A DNA stretch of 64,000 nt from the NCBI RefSeq assembly GCF_027270315.1, contig NZ_CP114413.1:1488001-1552000 (forward strand), written 5' to 3'. The stretch's first letter is position 1. Each line of letters starts with the position of its first letter. Both the position numbers and the translations under genes were made by a program. This stretch comes from Streptomyces cinnabarinus. GTDB taxonomy: Bacteria; Actinomycetota; Actinomycetes; Streptomycetales; Streptomycetaceae. The notes under the pieces were generated by a model. That model searched no databases and had not been told where the DNA came from. It was given only the letters and a program-made list of their open reading frames with translations. Shown here piece by piece: positions 15,002 to 23,413 of the stretch.

Positions 15002-15354
15002 CAGGCGCTCCGTGAGGTGGTAGCGGTGGCCGCGTCCATGCGGCGGGAGAAGGCTTCGAAGTCCTCGGTCAGCCCGGCCTCGACGGACTGGCGGAATCCG
15101 GCGGCGGCGACGGCGCCCGGGTCGACGTAGCGCACCCACAAGTCCGCGCCGTCCTGGCCGACCTCCTGGCGGGCATCGAACGACCCGGCAGGCTCGTATG
15201 CGGCGAGCCTCGCCACGCGGACCTGCTTCACGGCCGAGACCGCGGAGGCGCGGCTGCGGTAGGTGCCGGCGAGCACCCACTGGCCGGGCATCTGGCGGGC
15301 CTGCTGGGCGGCGTGCTGGTGGTCGATCCGCACGTGGCCCTGGACTGCGGTCAT
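15001..15354 (-). CDS. Hypothetical protein with element-specific repeat domain
   Basis: 117 residues. Residues about 22-78 (PGQWVLAGTYRSRASA..., then AAYEPAGSFDAR...WVRYV) align with the C-terminal part of the HTH protein at 22450-23118, sharing the G-Y-R-A...AY-PA-SF-(D/E)AR...YV pattern. So this is a stand-alone copy of a small domain used twice in the element. Function unknown. ATGA overlap with the upstream gene. Confidence 0.7.
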   Translation of the reverse strand: MTAVQGHVRIDHQHAAQQARQMPGQWVLAGTYRSRASAVSAVKQVRVARLAAYEPAGSFDARQEVGQDGADLWVRYVDPGAVAAAGFRQSVEAGLTEDFEAFSRRMDAATATTSRSA

Positions 15355-15683
15355 GGGGCGTCACCCCGCAGGCATGCGGGGCGGCGCACGACGTGCTCGC
15401 GCAGGACGCCGACGGTGACGTTGTAGTCCTGGGCGCGGGACCAGTCGGCACGGTTGAAGGCGCGGCGCACGCGGTCGACGACGTCGCGCTGGATGCCGGG
15501 CAGGGGCACTTCCCGGCGCTGTTCGTCGAGGGCCATGGCGCAGTAGGCGATGCCGCCGCCGTACAGGGTCTGGGTGATGCGGACCTCGGTCAGGATCCGG
15601 CCGGTGATGCGCTGAAGGTCGTCCCGCAGGACCAGCCGATGGCTGTCGTCGAGGGTGTGGTCGGTGGAGGCCGTCTTGCTCAT
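15351..15683 (-). CDS. Hypothetical protein
   Basis: 110 residues (MSKTASTDHTLDDSHRLVLR). Strand-rich in the middle (GRILTEVRITQTLYGGGIAYCAMALD) with a C-terminal Arg-rich region. Starts and ends in ATGA-type overlaps. No family recognised. Confidence 0.66.
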   Translation of the reverse strand: MSKTASTDHTLDDSHRLVLRDDLQRITGRILTEVRITQTLYGGGIAYCAMALDEQRREVPLPGIQRDVVDRVRRAFNRADWSRAQDYNVTVGVLREHVVRRPACLRGDAP

Positions 15684-16081
15684 GCCTCACCGCCCGGGTG
15701 GAAGACAGTGCGGATGCCGCCCATGAGCTGGTTGTAGGCGGTGATGGTCCGCGGATCCCACCGGTGCTCGGGGCCGTGGATGTCTCGGAACCAGAGGTCG
15801 CAGGTGGCGAGAAGCGACTGCTCGCGGTCGGCGTCACGGACCGTCGGGGTGACCCTGTGCGGGTTCGCGGCGGCGAGGTTGGCGAACGCGGCCTCCAGCG
15901 CGGGCGCTTCCAGGTGGTGGCGGTCAGGGTCGTCCAGGGGCAGCGAGTCGTGCAGTGCGGCGAAGTAGCGGTTCTGGGTGCCGCGGAGGTACCGGAGCTT
16001 GAATGCGTTCCAGCGCTCACGCAGGCCGGTGGTCGGGTGGTGCGGGGTGGTGCGACGGCCGATGTGCAGCGGTGCGGTCAT
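15680..16081 (-). CDS. Hypothetical protein
   Basis: 133 residues, rich in His, Arg and Trp, mostly helical (ERWNAFKLRYLRGTQNRYFAALHDSL). It starts 18 nt after the preceding stop with a weak ribosome site (GAGAAGGGAGG is present just upstream). Function unknown. Confidence 0.68.
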   Translation of the reverse strand: MTAPLHIGRRTTPHHPTTGLRERWNAFKLRYLRGTQNRYFAALHDSLPLDDPDRHHLEAPALEAAFANLAAANPHRVTPTVRDADREQSLLATCDLWFRDIHGPEHRWDPRTITAYNQLMGGIRTVFHPGGEA

Positions 16082-16099
16082 GGCTCGTCGCCTCCCTTC

Positions 16100-16420
16100 T
16101 CAGGAGCAGTCGGATTCGGTGGTGGGGTGCAGGGCGGCGCGTGCGGCGGCGGCCCCGCGGTGTGCGGTCTCGGGTGCCTGCGGGCGTCGGCGTTGGCGCC
16201 ACGCCTCGGGGATGGCGGCGAGCAGGTCGGGCGGCTCGGCCTTCGGGTCGGCGATCAGCTGTGCCACGGCCACGACAAGGCGGCCGAAGCTCATGTCCTC
16301 GCGGCAGCGGAGCTGGCCGACGACGTCTTGCAGCTGGCCGGGCGACCAGTCGGGCCGGGCGGCTGCGGCGAGCGCGAGTAGCTGGCCGGTGGCCGGGCGG
16401 GGGACCTCGGTGTCGGTCAT
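16100..16420 (-). CDS. Hypothetical protein
   Basis: 106 residues from ATG 16420 with GGAGG upstream. Helical (GQLLALAAAARPDWSPGQLQDVVGQL) with a typical Streptomyces-phage pattern of a short N-terminal region then Arg-rich tail. It overlaps the winged-helix gene stop (ATGA) and is probably translated with it. It might be a partner of that protein, analogous to a helicase loader; this is speculation. Confidence 0.68.
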   Translation of the reverse strand: MTDTEVPRPATGQLLALAAAARPDWSPGQLQDVVGQLRCREDMSFGRLVVAVAQLIADPKAEPPDLLAAIPEAWRQRRRPQAPETAHRGAAAARAALHPTTESDCS

Positions 16421-17721
16421 GGCCACCTCCTCAGCGGTGTTGCGGGTTCGGGGGTTCGGCAGGTGCGGCACAGGCCGTCGGGGAGCGGCTGGCGGGATGG
16501 GGCCTGGCAGTGGCGGCACTCGTGCCAGCGGCCGGGGCGGCGCGGGCCGGGCGGGCTCCCGGGAGGCGCGGGCGGGCTTGGCGGCCGTCCTGGCGGGCGT
16601 TGTCCGTCGGCGGCTCGAAGGTCGGTGCATACGTCGCAGCGAGCGCCGGCGTGCCAGATCCGGCCGGACTCGCACGCCACCAGGCCGCAGCCGTGGCGTA
16701 CGACGGCCGCACCGAGCAGCCACCGGCCCACGTCGCGGACGTCCTCGGTGGAGGCAAGGCGGAACTCCAGCCGGGCGCGCAGCCGAGCGGGCTCTTGGCC
16801 CTCGTCGAGCTGCCGTCCGATCTCCCGCGCCAACTGCCGCACCACGTACGGCGACAGGCCCGGGAGCAGGCTATTGACCGGTTCGAGGACTCGCCAGATC
16901 CGCGGAGCGAGCGTCAGCTCAGGCCCGCTGTACGGGCGGCGCAGCGCGGCGGGAAGCGGAGCGTCGTCCACAGGCCCTCGCGCTACTTCCTGCACTCGCC
17001 TACGGCGGCTGGAAGAGACGGCGGTGGGCGGAACATCATCCGGTGAGTCAGTCGGGTGGTGTTCCTTAGACGCGAGGGATCCCTCACGAAGATCCCCACC
17101 CGATCCCTCACCGGTGTCCGCAGTCAGCGCCGCCTGCATCGGCTCGTCGTGGACGGTGTAGACGTGGCGGCCGCGGTATCCGGCGCGCCGGTCCACGGTG
17201 ATCCAGCCGAGCTGCGCCAGCTCCCGCAGGATGCGCCGCACCGTGCGGGCGTCGAGGGGCTGGCCGGCTTTCTGTCCGGAGTGGTGGCGCAGGACGCGCG
17301 CCAGCTCTCCGAGGGTGATGTGTGCGCCGGTTGCGGTGGCGTACGCCAGGGCGGCGTAGCAGCGCAACTGGCGCGGGCTGAGTGACTCACTGGCGCGCGT
17401 CGGCACCCAAGCGCCGTGCTCACGCCGGGGGTTGGTGGCGCGGATCCGGCGCACGGCCGTCTGCCCCATCCCGCCTTCGTAGGTGCGCCGCTGGCTCGTC
17501 AGCTCGACCACGTCGTCGTCCGGCGCAGGCCGCATCAGCTGCGTCAGCGCCCGCTCGACGGTGGAACGCGCCAGGCCCAACAACCCCGCAAGGTAGGCGA
17601 CCCCGGCCTCGCAGCCAGTCGTGCGACGGTCCAGGGCCGCGATCTTCACGTACACCGACACGGTGGCGTCGCTGTACGAGCCGACGATCACACGCAGCGG
17701 GACACGGACGCGCTGAGGCAT
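16417..17721 (-). CDS. Winged-helix protein with C-terminal zinc fingers, possible replication initiator
   Basis: 434 residues. N-terminal HTH (VAYLAGLLGLARSTVERALTQLM, about 43-65) and a second winged helix (HITLGELARVLRH...RTVRRILRELAQLGWITVDRRAGYRGRHVYTV, about 130-195). The C-terminal third has CGLVACESGRIWHAGARCDVC and CRHCQAPS...CRTC, two Cys4 zinc fingers, separated by a Pro-rich linker. This layout is common to putative replication initiators of Streptomyces prophages. The ATG at 17721 has GGGAGG eight bases upstream; an in-frame GTG nine bases earlier would overlap the ribosome site. Confidence 0.75.
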   Translation of the reverse strand: MPQRVRVPLRVIVGSYSDATVSVYVKIAALDRRTTGCEAGVAYLAGLLGLARSTVERALTQLMRPAPDDDVVELTSQRRTYEGGMGQTAVRRIRATNPRREHGAWVPTRASESLSPRQLRCYAALAYATATGAHITLGELARVLRHHSGQKAGQPLDARTVRRILRELAQLGWITVDRRAGYRGRHVYTVHDEPMQAALTADTGEGSGGDLREGSLASKEHHPTDSPDDVPPTAVSSSRRRRVQEVARGPVDDAPLPAALRRPYSGPELTLAPRIWRVLEPVNSLLPGLSPYVVRQLAREIGRQLDEGQEPARLRARLEFRLASTEDVRDVGRWLLGAAVVRHGCGLVACESGRIWHAGARCDVCTDLRAADGQRPPGRPPSPPAPPGSPPGPRRPGRWHECRHCQAPSRQPLPDGLCRTCRTPEPATPLRRWP

Positions 17722-17762
17722 GGGGGTCACCTCCCTTCAGGGGCAGTCGGGTTGAGGCGGGG

Positions 17763-18275
17763 TCAGTCGTCGTGGTGGTCGCGGGCGGTTTCGAGGACCG
17801 CGGTGAGCCCGTCGAACACGGCCTGCATCTCGTGGCGGACCTCGCTGAGCGTCAACTCCGGTCCCTGCACGAGCCGCTGGCAGTAGTCGCGCCAGTGGCT
17901 GAGCCCGGTGCGGAGGCGGGCGGTCTCGATGTTCGCCAGCAGGCCGGCGGTCTGGCGCAGCGTGGACTCGGAGAGTTCGAGCTGGCCGGTGTCGTCGTCG
18001 AAGGTGCCGCGCGCGGTGCGCTGGAGGTGGAGGTAGCGCTGCGCTTCGCGGATGGCGCCTTCCTGCTCCCGGTTGGGGACTTCCAGGCCGACGATGCGGA
18101 CCTTCACCGAGGGCTTGCCGTCGGTGTTGGGCGCGGGCTCTGTGCGCTCCATGTGCGCGAACTCGATGATCGCCATGCGGCGTGCGCCGGGCTGGTCGTA
18201 GACCGGCCGCACGTGCGCTTCGAGCGCCTCCTGGGCGGACGCGGACACCTTCGAGTCGAACTTCAGGACAGGCAC
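17763..18275 (-). CDS. Hypothetical protein
   Basis: 170 residues (MPVLKFDSKVSASAQEALEAHVRPVYDQPG). The N-terminal half is strand-rich (ARRMAIIEFAHMERTEPAP...SVKVRIVGLEVP) and the C-terminal half forms two long helices. Its place between the recombination genes and the replication-type protein suggests a DNA-metabolism role, possibly a single-strand binding function; no motif proves this. 13-nt overlap with rusA. Confidence 0.7.
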   Translation of the reverse strand: MPVLKFDSKVSASAQEALEAHVRPVYDQPGARRMAIIEFAHMERTEPAPNTDGKPSVKVRIVGLEVPNREQEGAIREAQRYLHLQRTARGTFDDDTGQLELSESTLRQTAGLLANIETARLRTGLSHWRDYCQRLVQGPELTLSEVRHEMQAVFDGLTAVLETARDHHDD

Positions 18276-18757
18276 GACGGGTCCTCCTTGGGGGTGTTCA
18301 GGCGCCAGACGCGGATGACGGCGCCGGGGTGAGCGAGGGCGTCGAGGCCCGTCAGGGCGTACCGCTTCGCGGCCGAGGCATCCGTGACGACGCTGTCGTC
18401 GACAAGCACGCCCGCGTCTTTCAAGGCGTCCTGGGTCGAGCGCAGCAGCTTGTCCGCGTCCGGCTTGCCGGTCGGGTACACCGGTGCGGAAGGCTTGACG
18501 GTGCCTGCGTTACGGCCGGTGCCGAAGTGATGCTTCGGCCGCCGGAGCGTGAAGACGACCTCCAGCCGCACGGCTTCGCTGAGCGGTGACCAGCAGATGT
18601 CGTAGCTGAGGGCGTCGAGCGCGGCCGACTTCACCGCTTCACGCCACGGCTTGACCTTGGCCGAGGACTCGTACAGGGCACCAGCGGCGTTGCGGGTCTT
18701 GGAGCCCTGCGGGCCCGGCGTGCCGTGCACGGTGAGGATCAAGGCGAGCGCGGTCAT
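18263..18757 (-). CDS. rusA: RusA-family Holliday junction resolvase
   Basis: 164 residues. The N-terminus VHGTPGPQGSKTRN and the catalytic block PTGKPDADKLLRSTQDAL followed by VDDSVVTD carry the conserved KPD(x)DKL and (D)D(S/A)V motifs of the RusA fold, whose acidic residues bind magnesium. RusA resolvases cut Holliday junctions symmetrically. The gene neighbours RecT and the YqaJ nuclease, giving a complete phage recombination set. ATGA overlap upstream. Confidence 0.88.
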   Translation of the reverse strand: MTALALILTVHGTPGPQGSKTRNAAGALYESSAKVKPWREAVKSAALDALSYDICWSPLSEAVRLEVVFTLRRPKHHFGTGRNAGTVKPSAPVYPTGKPDADKLLRSTQDALKDAGVLVDDSVVTDASAAKRYALTGLDALAHPGAVIRVWRLNTPKEDPSCLS

Positions 18758-18954
18758 CGGGCCTCACCCCAGACACGCTGCATGTGCCAGCCTTCACCGC
18801 ACGGGACCGGCCGGTGGTGGGAGCCGGGGAACATCGCTTTCGCCGCCCGCTTGGCGTCTCGGCGACTGCCGAAAGACGCCCTGCCGCAAGCACGGCAGGT
18901 GCCGAGCATCAGATGCGCTGCGGGGCCGTTGAAGTCGCGGATCGCCGTCTTCAT
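18754..18954 (-). CDS. Small zinc-finger-like protein
   Basis: 66 residues from ATG 18954. Pattern CRACGRASFGSRRDAKRAAK...H...C..GWH fits a Cys2-His-Cys type zinc finger seen in many actinophage proteins. It is coupled by 4-nt overlaps to both neighbours. A nucleic-acid-binding role is likely but untested. Confidence 0.68.
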   Translation of the reverse strand: MKTAIRDFNGPAAHLMLGTCRACGRASFGSRRDAKRAAKAMFPGSHHRPVPCGEGWHMQRVWGEAR

Positions 18955-19313
18955 GAGGTCTCGCCGCCGCTCGCACGCCGGTCCAGCTCGACGGCCGTGG
19001 CCTGAATGATCTCGGCGAGCATCACCGCAGGCATCTGGTGGGTGACGGCGAGACCACCGACGCACGCTCCTGCCAGGAGCAGCACCGTGGCGGCGTCTGC
19101 GGGCGGCACGTCCGTGTGCTCGGCGAGACGGTCGGCGAGCACCGCCGCGAGGCTGTCCAGAGCCTCTGACCTGCCGTCATCGGCGAACCGGCGGCGCTGC
19201 TCGCGAAGGACGTCCAGGGCAGACTGCCGGGACCACGTCTTGCTGGTCATCGTCCGGAGGCCAAGAGCATTCATCTGTCGCGCGAGCGCCTCTTCGCAGT
19301 CGTGGTGGCTCAC
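18951..19313 (-). CDS. Helical hypothetical protein
   Basis: 120 residues, all helical (MSHHDCEEALARQMNALGLRTM..., AATVLLLAGACVGGLAV). The middle hydrophobic helix (about 75-95) may be a weak membrane segment. It overlaps recT and the zinc-finger gene. Function unknown. Confidence 0.68.
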   Translation of the reverse strand: MSHHDCEEALARQMNALGLRTMTSKTWSRQSALDVLREQRRRFADDGRSEALDSLAAVLADRLAEHTDVPPADAATVLLLAGACVGGLAVTHQMPAVMLAEIIQATAVELDRRASGGETS

Positions 19314-20206
19314 TCCTGCTCACCGCCCTCGGCAGCGCCGCCGGGCTGCGCGGTGGTCGGCCAGGCCGTGGCCTGCGTCTCCTGCCCTTCGGTGCCGGGT
19401 CGGTCGTCGCGGGAGATGACGGTGCCCCGGATGACGGGCGGGGTGGTCTGGCCGTCATCGGCGTCATCGTCGGCCTGGAGCAGTTCGGTGATGTCGTGCG
19501 ACGTGGGCACGACCTTGACCAAGCGCCGGACGGCCGACTTGGCCCACATGGCGTCGAAGTCGGTGTGCCACGGGGAGTCGTACATCTTCTCCCGCTCCGC
19601 CTTCGCGTACGCCTTGCTGTACTTGTTCCGGATCTGCTCGGCCTGGCTGCGGTTGAGGATGATGACCTGGGAGCGGCGACCGTCGATCCACGCGAACGCG
19701 TAGGCGAGGATCACGGGGCCGCGCTCGTCGTCGGTGAGGTCGACGCGCGGCTTGTGGAAGAAGTCGCGCGGGCTCGGGGCGGTGGGCTCGTAGTCCCACT
19801 GGTCGTTCTCCCGGACCCAGCTGAAATGGACGCTGTCGACGCGGGAATGCCGGTACATCAGCTCGATGTAGCCCTCGTACATCGGCTGGAAGGTCGCCAC
19901 GCCCTTGTAGGGGACGATGGCGGCCTGACGGCCGTCGGGCTCCAGGCCGAAGCGGCAGCACGCCAGCAGCGCGGTGTGCAGGCTCGCAGGCGAGCAGCCC
20001 TTCAGCTTCTCCATCGCGGCGAGGGCGACGGCCATGAAGTGCGCCCGGTCGACGTGCCGGGGCAGCGCGTCGGTGAAGTAGGTCTCGCGACGCTGGAGCC
20101 ACTGGCGAGCCGTGTCCGTCACAGCCAGGTCGGTGACCGGCGCCTGCTCCGGCTGCTCGTCGACGCCGCTCGCGGCCTGCTTCACACGGTCCTTGAGGTC
20201 GGACAT
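19310..20206 (-). CDS. recT: RecT-family single-strand annealing protein
   Basis: 298 residues. The segments FMAVALAAMEKLKGCSPASLHTALLACCRFGLEPDG, YEGYIELMYRHSRV and the WAKSAVRRLVKVVP block are characteristic of RecT annealases, which pair homologous single strands during phage recombination. The disordered acidic C-terminus begins about residue 245. I chose ATG 20206; the ATG at 20212 is too close to the GGAGG. It works with the YqaJ-type exonuclease upstream. Confidence 0.9.
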   Translation of the reverse strand: MSDLKDRVKQAASGVDEQPEQAPVTDLAVTDTARQWLQRRETYFTDALPRHVDRAHFMAVALAAMEKLKGCSPASLHTALLACCRFGLEPDGRQAAIVPYKGVATFQPMYEGYIELMYRHSRVDSVHFSWVRENDQWDYEPTAPSPRDFFHKPRVDLTDDERGPVILAYAFAWIDGRRSQVIILNRSQAEQIRNKYSKAYAKAEREKMYDSPWHTDFDAMWAKSAVRRLVKVVPTSHDITELLQADDDADDGQTTPPVIRGTVISRDDRPGTEGQETQATAWPTTAQPGGAAEGGEQE

Positions 20207-20208
20207 GG

Positions 20209-21660
20209 TCATCCCTCCGTGGGCACGCGAAGCACGCGTGCTCGGTACTTGCGGTAGGTCTTGGGGTGCTCGGCTTCCAGCCGCGTCACGTCGACGGCCG
20301 GGACCAGGCGGGAGTACTGGGCCGCGAGTTCGGGCTCACCCGCACGGAACCGGGCAGGGGCGAACTGGCCGTTGGCGCGCCAGGAGTAGGCCTCCCGGCC
20401 GCCGACCATGGCGACCTCAGCCTCACCGGCGAGTTGCCGCATGCGGTTCTCGACCGTGCCGAGTTCCTCGGCGAGGTCGCCCATCCGCTCCTTCAGCACG
20501 CTGCGGCGCTGCGTGAGGAACGCGACTTCGACCGGGTCGACCTCGACGGTGGCCTCTTCGCGGGCGTCCCACAGACGTGCGAGTAGCTCGGTGGTGGCCT
20601 CGGCCCCGTCGGGCTTGGGCGGGAGGCCGGCGAGGACGTGGTCGTGCCAGAACCGGTCGACGGCGTCGGCGAGTAGGCCGGAGAGTTCGTCGTCGTGCTC
20701 CAGCCGGAACCAGGTCAGGTCGTCGTCGATGAGCCCGGCGACGTAGGCGAAGCCGAGGCCGGTGACGGTCATGTACCAGTGGGCTTGGAGAGCGGGCCCG
20801 TCGGGGGCTTCGTCGCCGCGCCAGTTCTCGACGCGGGCGGAGCGCCAGGTGCGGGTCTTGCACTCCAGTACGCCGAGTTCGTCGCGGGCCTGGGTGTCGG
20901 GGGCGACGGTGAGGCGGTCGGGGTTGGCGATCCAGTGGGGGTGGTCGACGTGCTGGAGAGTGCCCGGCGAGTCGAGCACGATCAGCCCGGACTCTTCAGC
21001 GAAGAACTCCGCGACGAGGCCCTCCAGGGCGTGGCCGCGCCGGGCAGATCGTTCCAGGCGCGCGTCACGGCGTTCGGGGGCCTGGCCGGTCTTCTCCAGC
21101 CAGACGCGCAGGGCGCCGCCGTGGCCGTCCATGCCGAGGATCGCCGCGACGTCACTGCCACCCGCGCCCTGGCGCCGAGCGTCACACCAGGCGTCGATGG
21201 GGGCGCCTGCGGGCAGTAGCAGACGGGCTGTGGGGGTGACCGGGCCAGAGACTCTGTCACCAGCCTCCGGCCCGGTCGGCTGGGGCCCGTACGGCGCAGG
21301 TCGAGTCACTGGAGGCGGTGTTCGTCCAGGCGGCTCCTCTCCGGCCTTGGCTCCCGCCGAGCCCGTGCTCAGGTCATCGGCAGGTGACGTTGACGTCGTA
21401 CGGGCGGTCTGGGGCCCACCCGGAGCAGGCAGGGTCTCGGGAGCTGTCACAGGGGTGCGCTCCTCGCCTGCCTTCGATCCCTCAACGGCGCTGCGGGCGC
21501 CTGCGGGTGACGTTGACTCCGGGTGGGTGGTCGGGATCGCGTCCGGCGCAGGCGGCGTCACGGGAGCGGCTTCGGTCTGCTCCTCTTCCGCCTTGGCTTC
21601 CACGGCGGCCCGCTTCGTGGCGGCGGTGGTCGGCGTTGACGCCGGACGCGTGGTCGTCAT
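20209..21660 (-). CDS. YqaJ-type viral recombinase exonuclease with repetitive N-terminus
   Basis: 483 residues. The nuclease domain starts at about 155: GGSD (167-170), Asp248 in ANPDRL, and ECK (266-268) form the PD-(D/E)xK active site of YqaJ/lambda-exonuclease-like enzymes, which resect DNA ends for RecT. The first about 135 residues are a low-complexity Pro/Thr/Ala/Glu region made of three related 30-42-residue units that begin (A/S)KAxEE. A coiled coil lies near 400-440. It ends 2 nt before the recT start. Confidence 0.85.
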   Translation of the reverse strand: MTTTRPASTPTTAATKRAAVEAKAEEEQTEAAPVTPPAPDAIPTTHPESTSPAGARSAVEGSKAGEERTPVTAPETLPAPGGPQTARTTSTSPADDLSTGSAGAKAGEEPPGRTPPPVTRPAPYGPQPTGPEAGDRVSGPVTPTARLLLPAGAPIDAWCDARRQGAGGSDVAAILGMDGHGGALRVWLEKTGQAPERRDARLERSARRGHALEGLVAEFFAEESGLIVLDSPGTLQHVDHPHWIANPDRLTVAPDTQARDELGVLECKTRTWRSARVENWRGDEAPDGPALQAHWYMTVTGLGFAYVAGLIDDDLTWFRLEHDDELSGLLADAVDRFWHDHVLAGLPPKPDGAEATTELLARLWDAREEATVEVDPVEVAFLTQRRSVLKERMGDLAEELGTVENRMRQLAGEAEVAMVGGREAYSWRANGQFAPARFRAGEPELAAQYSRLVPAVDVTRLEAEHPKTYRKYRARVLRVPTEG

Positions 21661-22127
21661 CGCAGCGTCACCGTCCGGATCGTGATGCCGGGGGTTGGGG
21701 CGGTGCGGGCGTGGTCGGCGATCTCGCGCATCTGCTCGGCCCACGAGGGGGACATGGCGCGCGGGGTCTGCCCGGCGAGTGCCTTGAGGACGTCGCCGTG
21801 CACGGTGTCGAGGACTTCCACGGGCTGGGGCAGCGACTCGATCTCGATCAGGCCGAGGGCGGTGTTGGCGGGGTTCCAGCCGGTGAAGACGACCGGCCCG
21901 GCGTAGGGCTGCACGCGGGCCCGGAGCGCGGCGAGCACGCAGGAGCCGATGATGTTGCGCGGGTACCGCTTCGGGTACAGCAGGCCGACGTCGTTGACCC
22001 AGCCAGCCACGGAGAGGCCGGGCAGGTCGACGCGGACCTTGCCCTCGGGGCCGACGAGCGCGTCCCAGTCGAGGTCGCCCTCGTGGTGGGTGAGCGTGCC
22101 GTCCGTGCTGATGACCGCATACCGCAT
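21657..22127 (-). CDS. Hypothetical protein
   Basis: 156 residues from ATG 22127, which has GGAGG eight bases upstream. Strand-rich (MRYAVISTDGTLTHHEGDLDWDALVGPEGKVRV...) with a helical C-terminus. This N-terminus is known from small Streptomyces phage proteins of unknown role. It overlaps the nuclease start (ATGA). Confidence 0.7.
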   Translation of the reverse strand: MRYAVISTDGTLTHHEGDLDWDALVGPEGKVRVDLPGLSVAGWVNDVGLLYPKRYPRNIIGSCVLAALRARVQPYAGPVVFTGWNPANTALGLIEIESLPQPVEVLDTVHGDVLKALAGQTPRAMSPSWAEQMREIADHARTAPTPGITIRTVTLR

Positions 22128-22129
22128 GG

Positions 22130-22453
22130 TCAGTACCTCCGGCCGCACGTCGTGAGGCGGCGGGCGGGCACCCAGCAGCGCAGCGGGACCGCACCGCCCG
22201 GGTTCCAGACGACGGACACCCAGGTCTCACCGCTGTAGTCGAGGCACACGCGGCGGGGCTTGCCGTCGAAGTGGCCGGGCACGTTGGCCGGGCTGTCGTC
22301 GCGGACGACGCCGTAGGTGTTGTGGTCCTTGTGCGTGACCGGCTGGAGGTCCGGCCACTTCTCGGAGATCGAGTCGAGGAACCCGGCCATCTGCTCGCTG
22401 GTGTCGACCGTGCCCCGGAAGTCAAGGCGCGTGTCGGGCCTGTCGATGGTCAT
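22130..22453 (-). CDS. Hypothetical protein
   Basis: 107 residues from ATG 22453, overlapping the upstream stop (ATGA). A helix (SEQMAGFLDSISEKWPDLQPV) precedes a strand-rich part (RRVCLDYSGETWVSVVWNPGGAVPLRCWVPARRL). No family recognised. Confidence 0.66.
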   Translation of the reverse strand: MTIDRPDTRLDFRGTVDTSEQMAGFLDSISEKWPDLQPVTHKDHNTYGVVRDDSPANVPGHFDGKPRRVCLDYSGETWVSVVWNPGGAVPLRCWVPARRLTTCGRRY

Positions 22454-23118
22454 GACGCTGCTTCCTGTGAGGTGTCGCTGGAGTTGCCGACGTACTGGGC
22501 GCGGATCGTCCATCTGCCGTTGTCCGTCTGGACGGGGCGCGCTTCGAAGGAGTCCGCGGGCGCATAGGCCGAAAACCCGCCCTTGCGGATGCGGCGCGCG
22601 GTAGTCCGAGCCGTGTGCCGGTCTGCGTAGTCGCCGACGCACAGTTCGACGCCGGGCTGCTCTCTCAACTCGGCAGCGTGTGCGCGGTGGCGTGCTGCTC
22701 CCTCGATGGGGTTCCTGCGCTTCGGCTTGGGGTGCGGCTGCGGAAGGCTGAGAGCGGTCAACCACCCGTAGCCGGTCGCGATGGTCACCGCGTGCATCGT
22801 GTTGTTGGCGCGGAGGAGATCGCAGATCTGGCGGCACATGGTGTGGACCGTGGAGCCGGAGATCTCCAGCTTGCGGCCAGCTGACTCGTACGTCTCACCG
22901 CACGCCAGCTCGGTCAGCACGGCGATCTGACGCGCGGTCAGCGGGCAGGGGACCGCGTCATTGTCCGGGCGGTGGTCCGCGATGACCCGCTCGATCGCAT
23001 CCAGCGTCTGGAGGTCGTTGTCGCCGGAGGCGGCGCCCCAGAGGTCCTCGATGAATGCGGACAGTTGGTCGGCGCCGTAGGCGCGGGCCCATGCGAAGGC
23101 GAGAGGGCTATCGGACAT
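22450..23118 (-). CDS. LuxR-type HTH protein fused to element repeat domain
   Basis: 222 residues. Residues about 60-108 (LTARQIAVLTELACGETYESAGRKL...STVHTMCRQICDLL) are a LuxR/GerE-type helix-turn-helix. The C-terminus (about 165-215, DYADRHTARTTARRIRKGG, then SAYAPADSFEARPV...RAQYVG) is homologous to the protein at 15001-15354. So it joins a DNA-binding domain to an element-specific domain, probably an early-gene regulator. Confidence 0.72.
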   Translation of the reverse strand: MSDSPLAFAWARAYGADQLSAFIEDLWGAASGDNDLQTLDAIERVIADHRPDNDAVPCPLTARQIAVLTELACGETYESAGRKLEISGSTVHTMCRQICDLLRANNTMHAVTIATGYGWLTALSLPQPHPKPKRRNPIEGAARHRAHAAELREQPGVELCVGDYADRHTARTTARRIRKGGFSAYAPADSFEARPVQTDNGRWTIRAQYVGNSSDTSQEAAS

Positions 23119-23413
23119 GGCCACCGCCCTGGGCGCTCTCCAGCGCACGGACACGGCGCTCCAGGATCCGGATCCGGTCGGCCTGCCGGGACACCTCGCC
23201 GACGTAGCGCGGCAGGGCCTCCCGGGCGTGGCGGACGAACTCGATGACGGGAACCTGCTGCTCGCCGTCGAAGCACTCCAGGTAGGAGATCGGGCCAACG
23301 GCGTCCACGAGGCCGAAGTCGTTGGGCACCGGCTCCCAGGGACCATTCGGCACGGCGGCGACGATCTGCTGCGTCTCCCGCAGGTACGCGGCAGTAAGCG
23401 GCTCAGGCGACAT
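23108..23413 (-). CDS. Hypothetical protein with C-terminal coiled coil
   Basis: 101 residues (MSPEPLTAAYLRETQQIVAAV). The C-terminus (YVGEVSRQADRIRILERRVRALESAQ) is a short coiled coil, suggesting oligomerisation. Overlaps its neighbours by 11 nt each side. Confidence 0.66.
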   Translation of the reverse strand: MSPEPLTAAYLRETQQIVAAVPNGPWEPVPNDFGLVDAVGPISYLECFDGEQQVPVIEFVRHAREALPRYVGEVSRQADRIRILERRVRALESAQGGGHVR

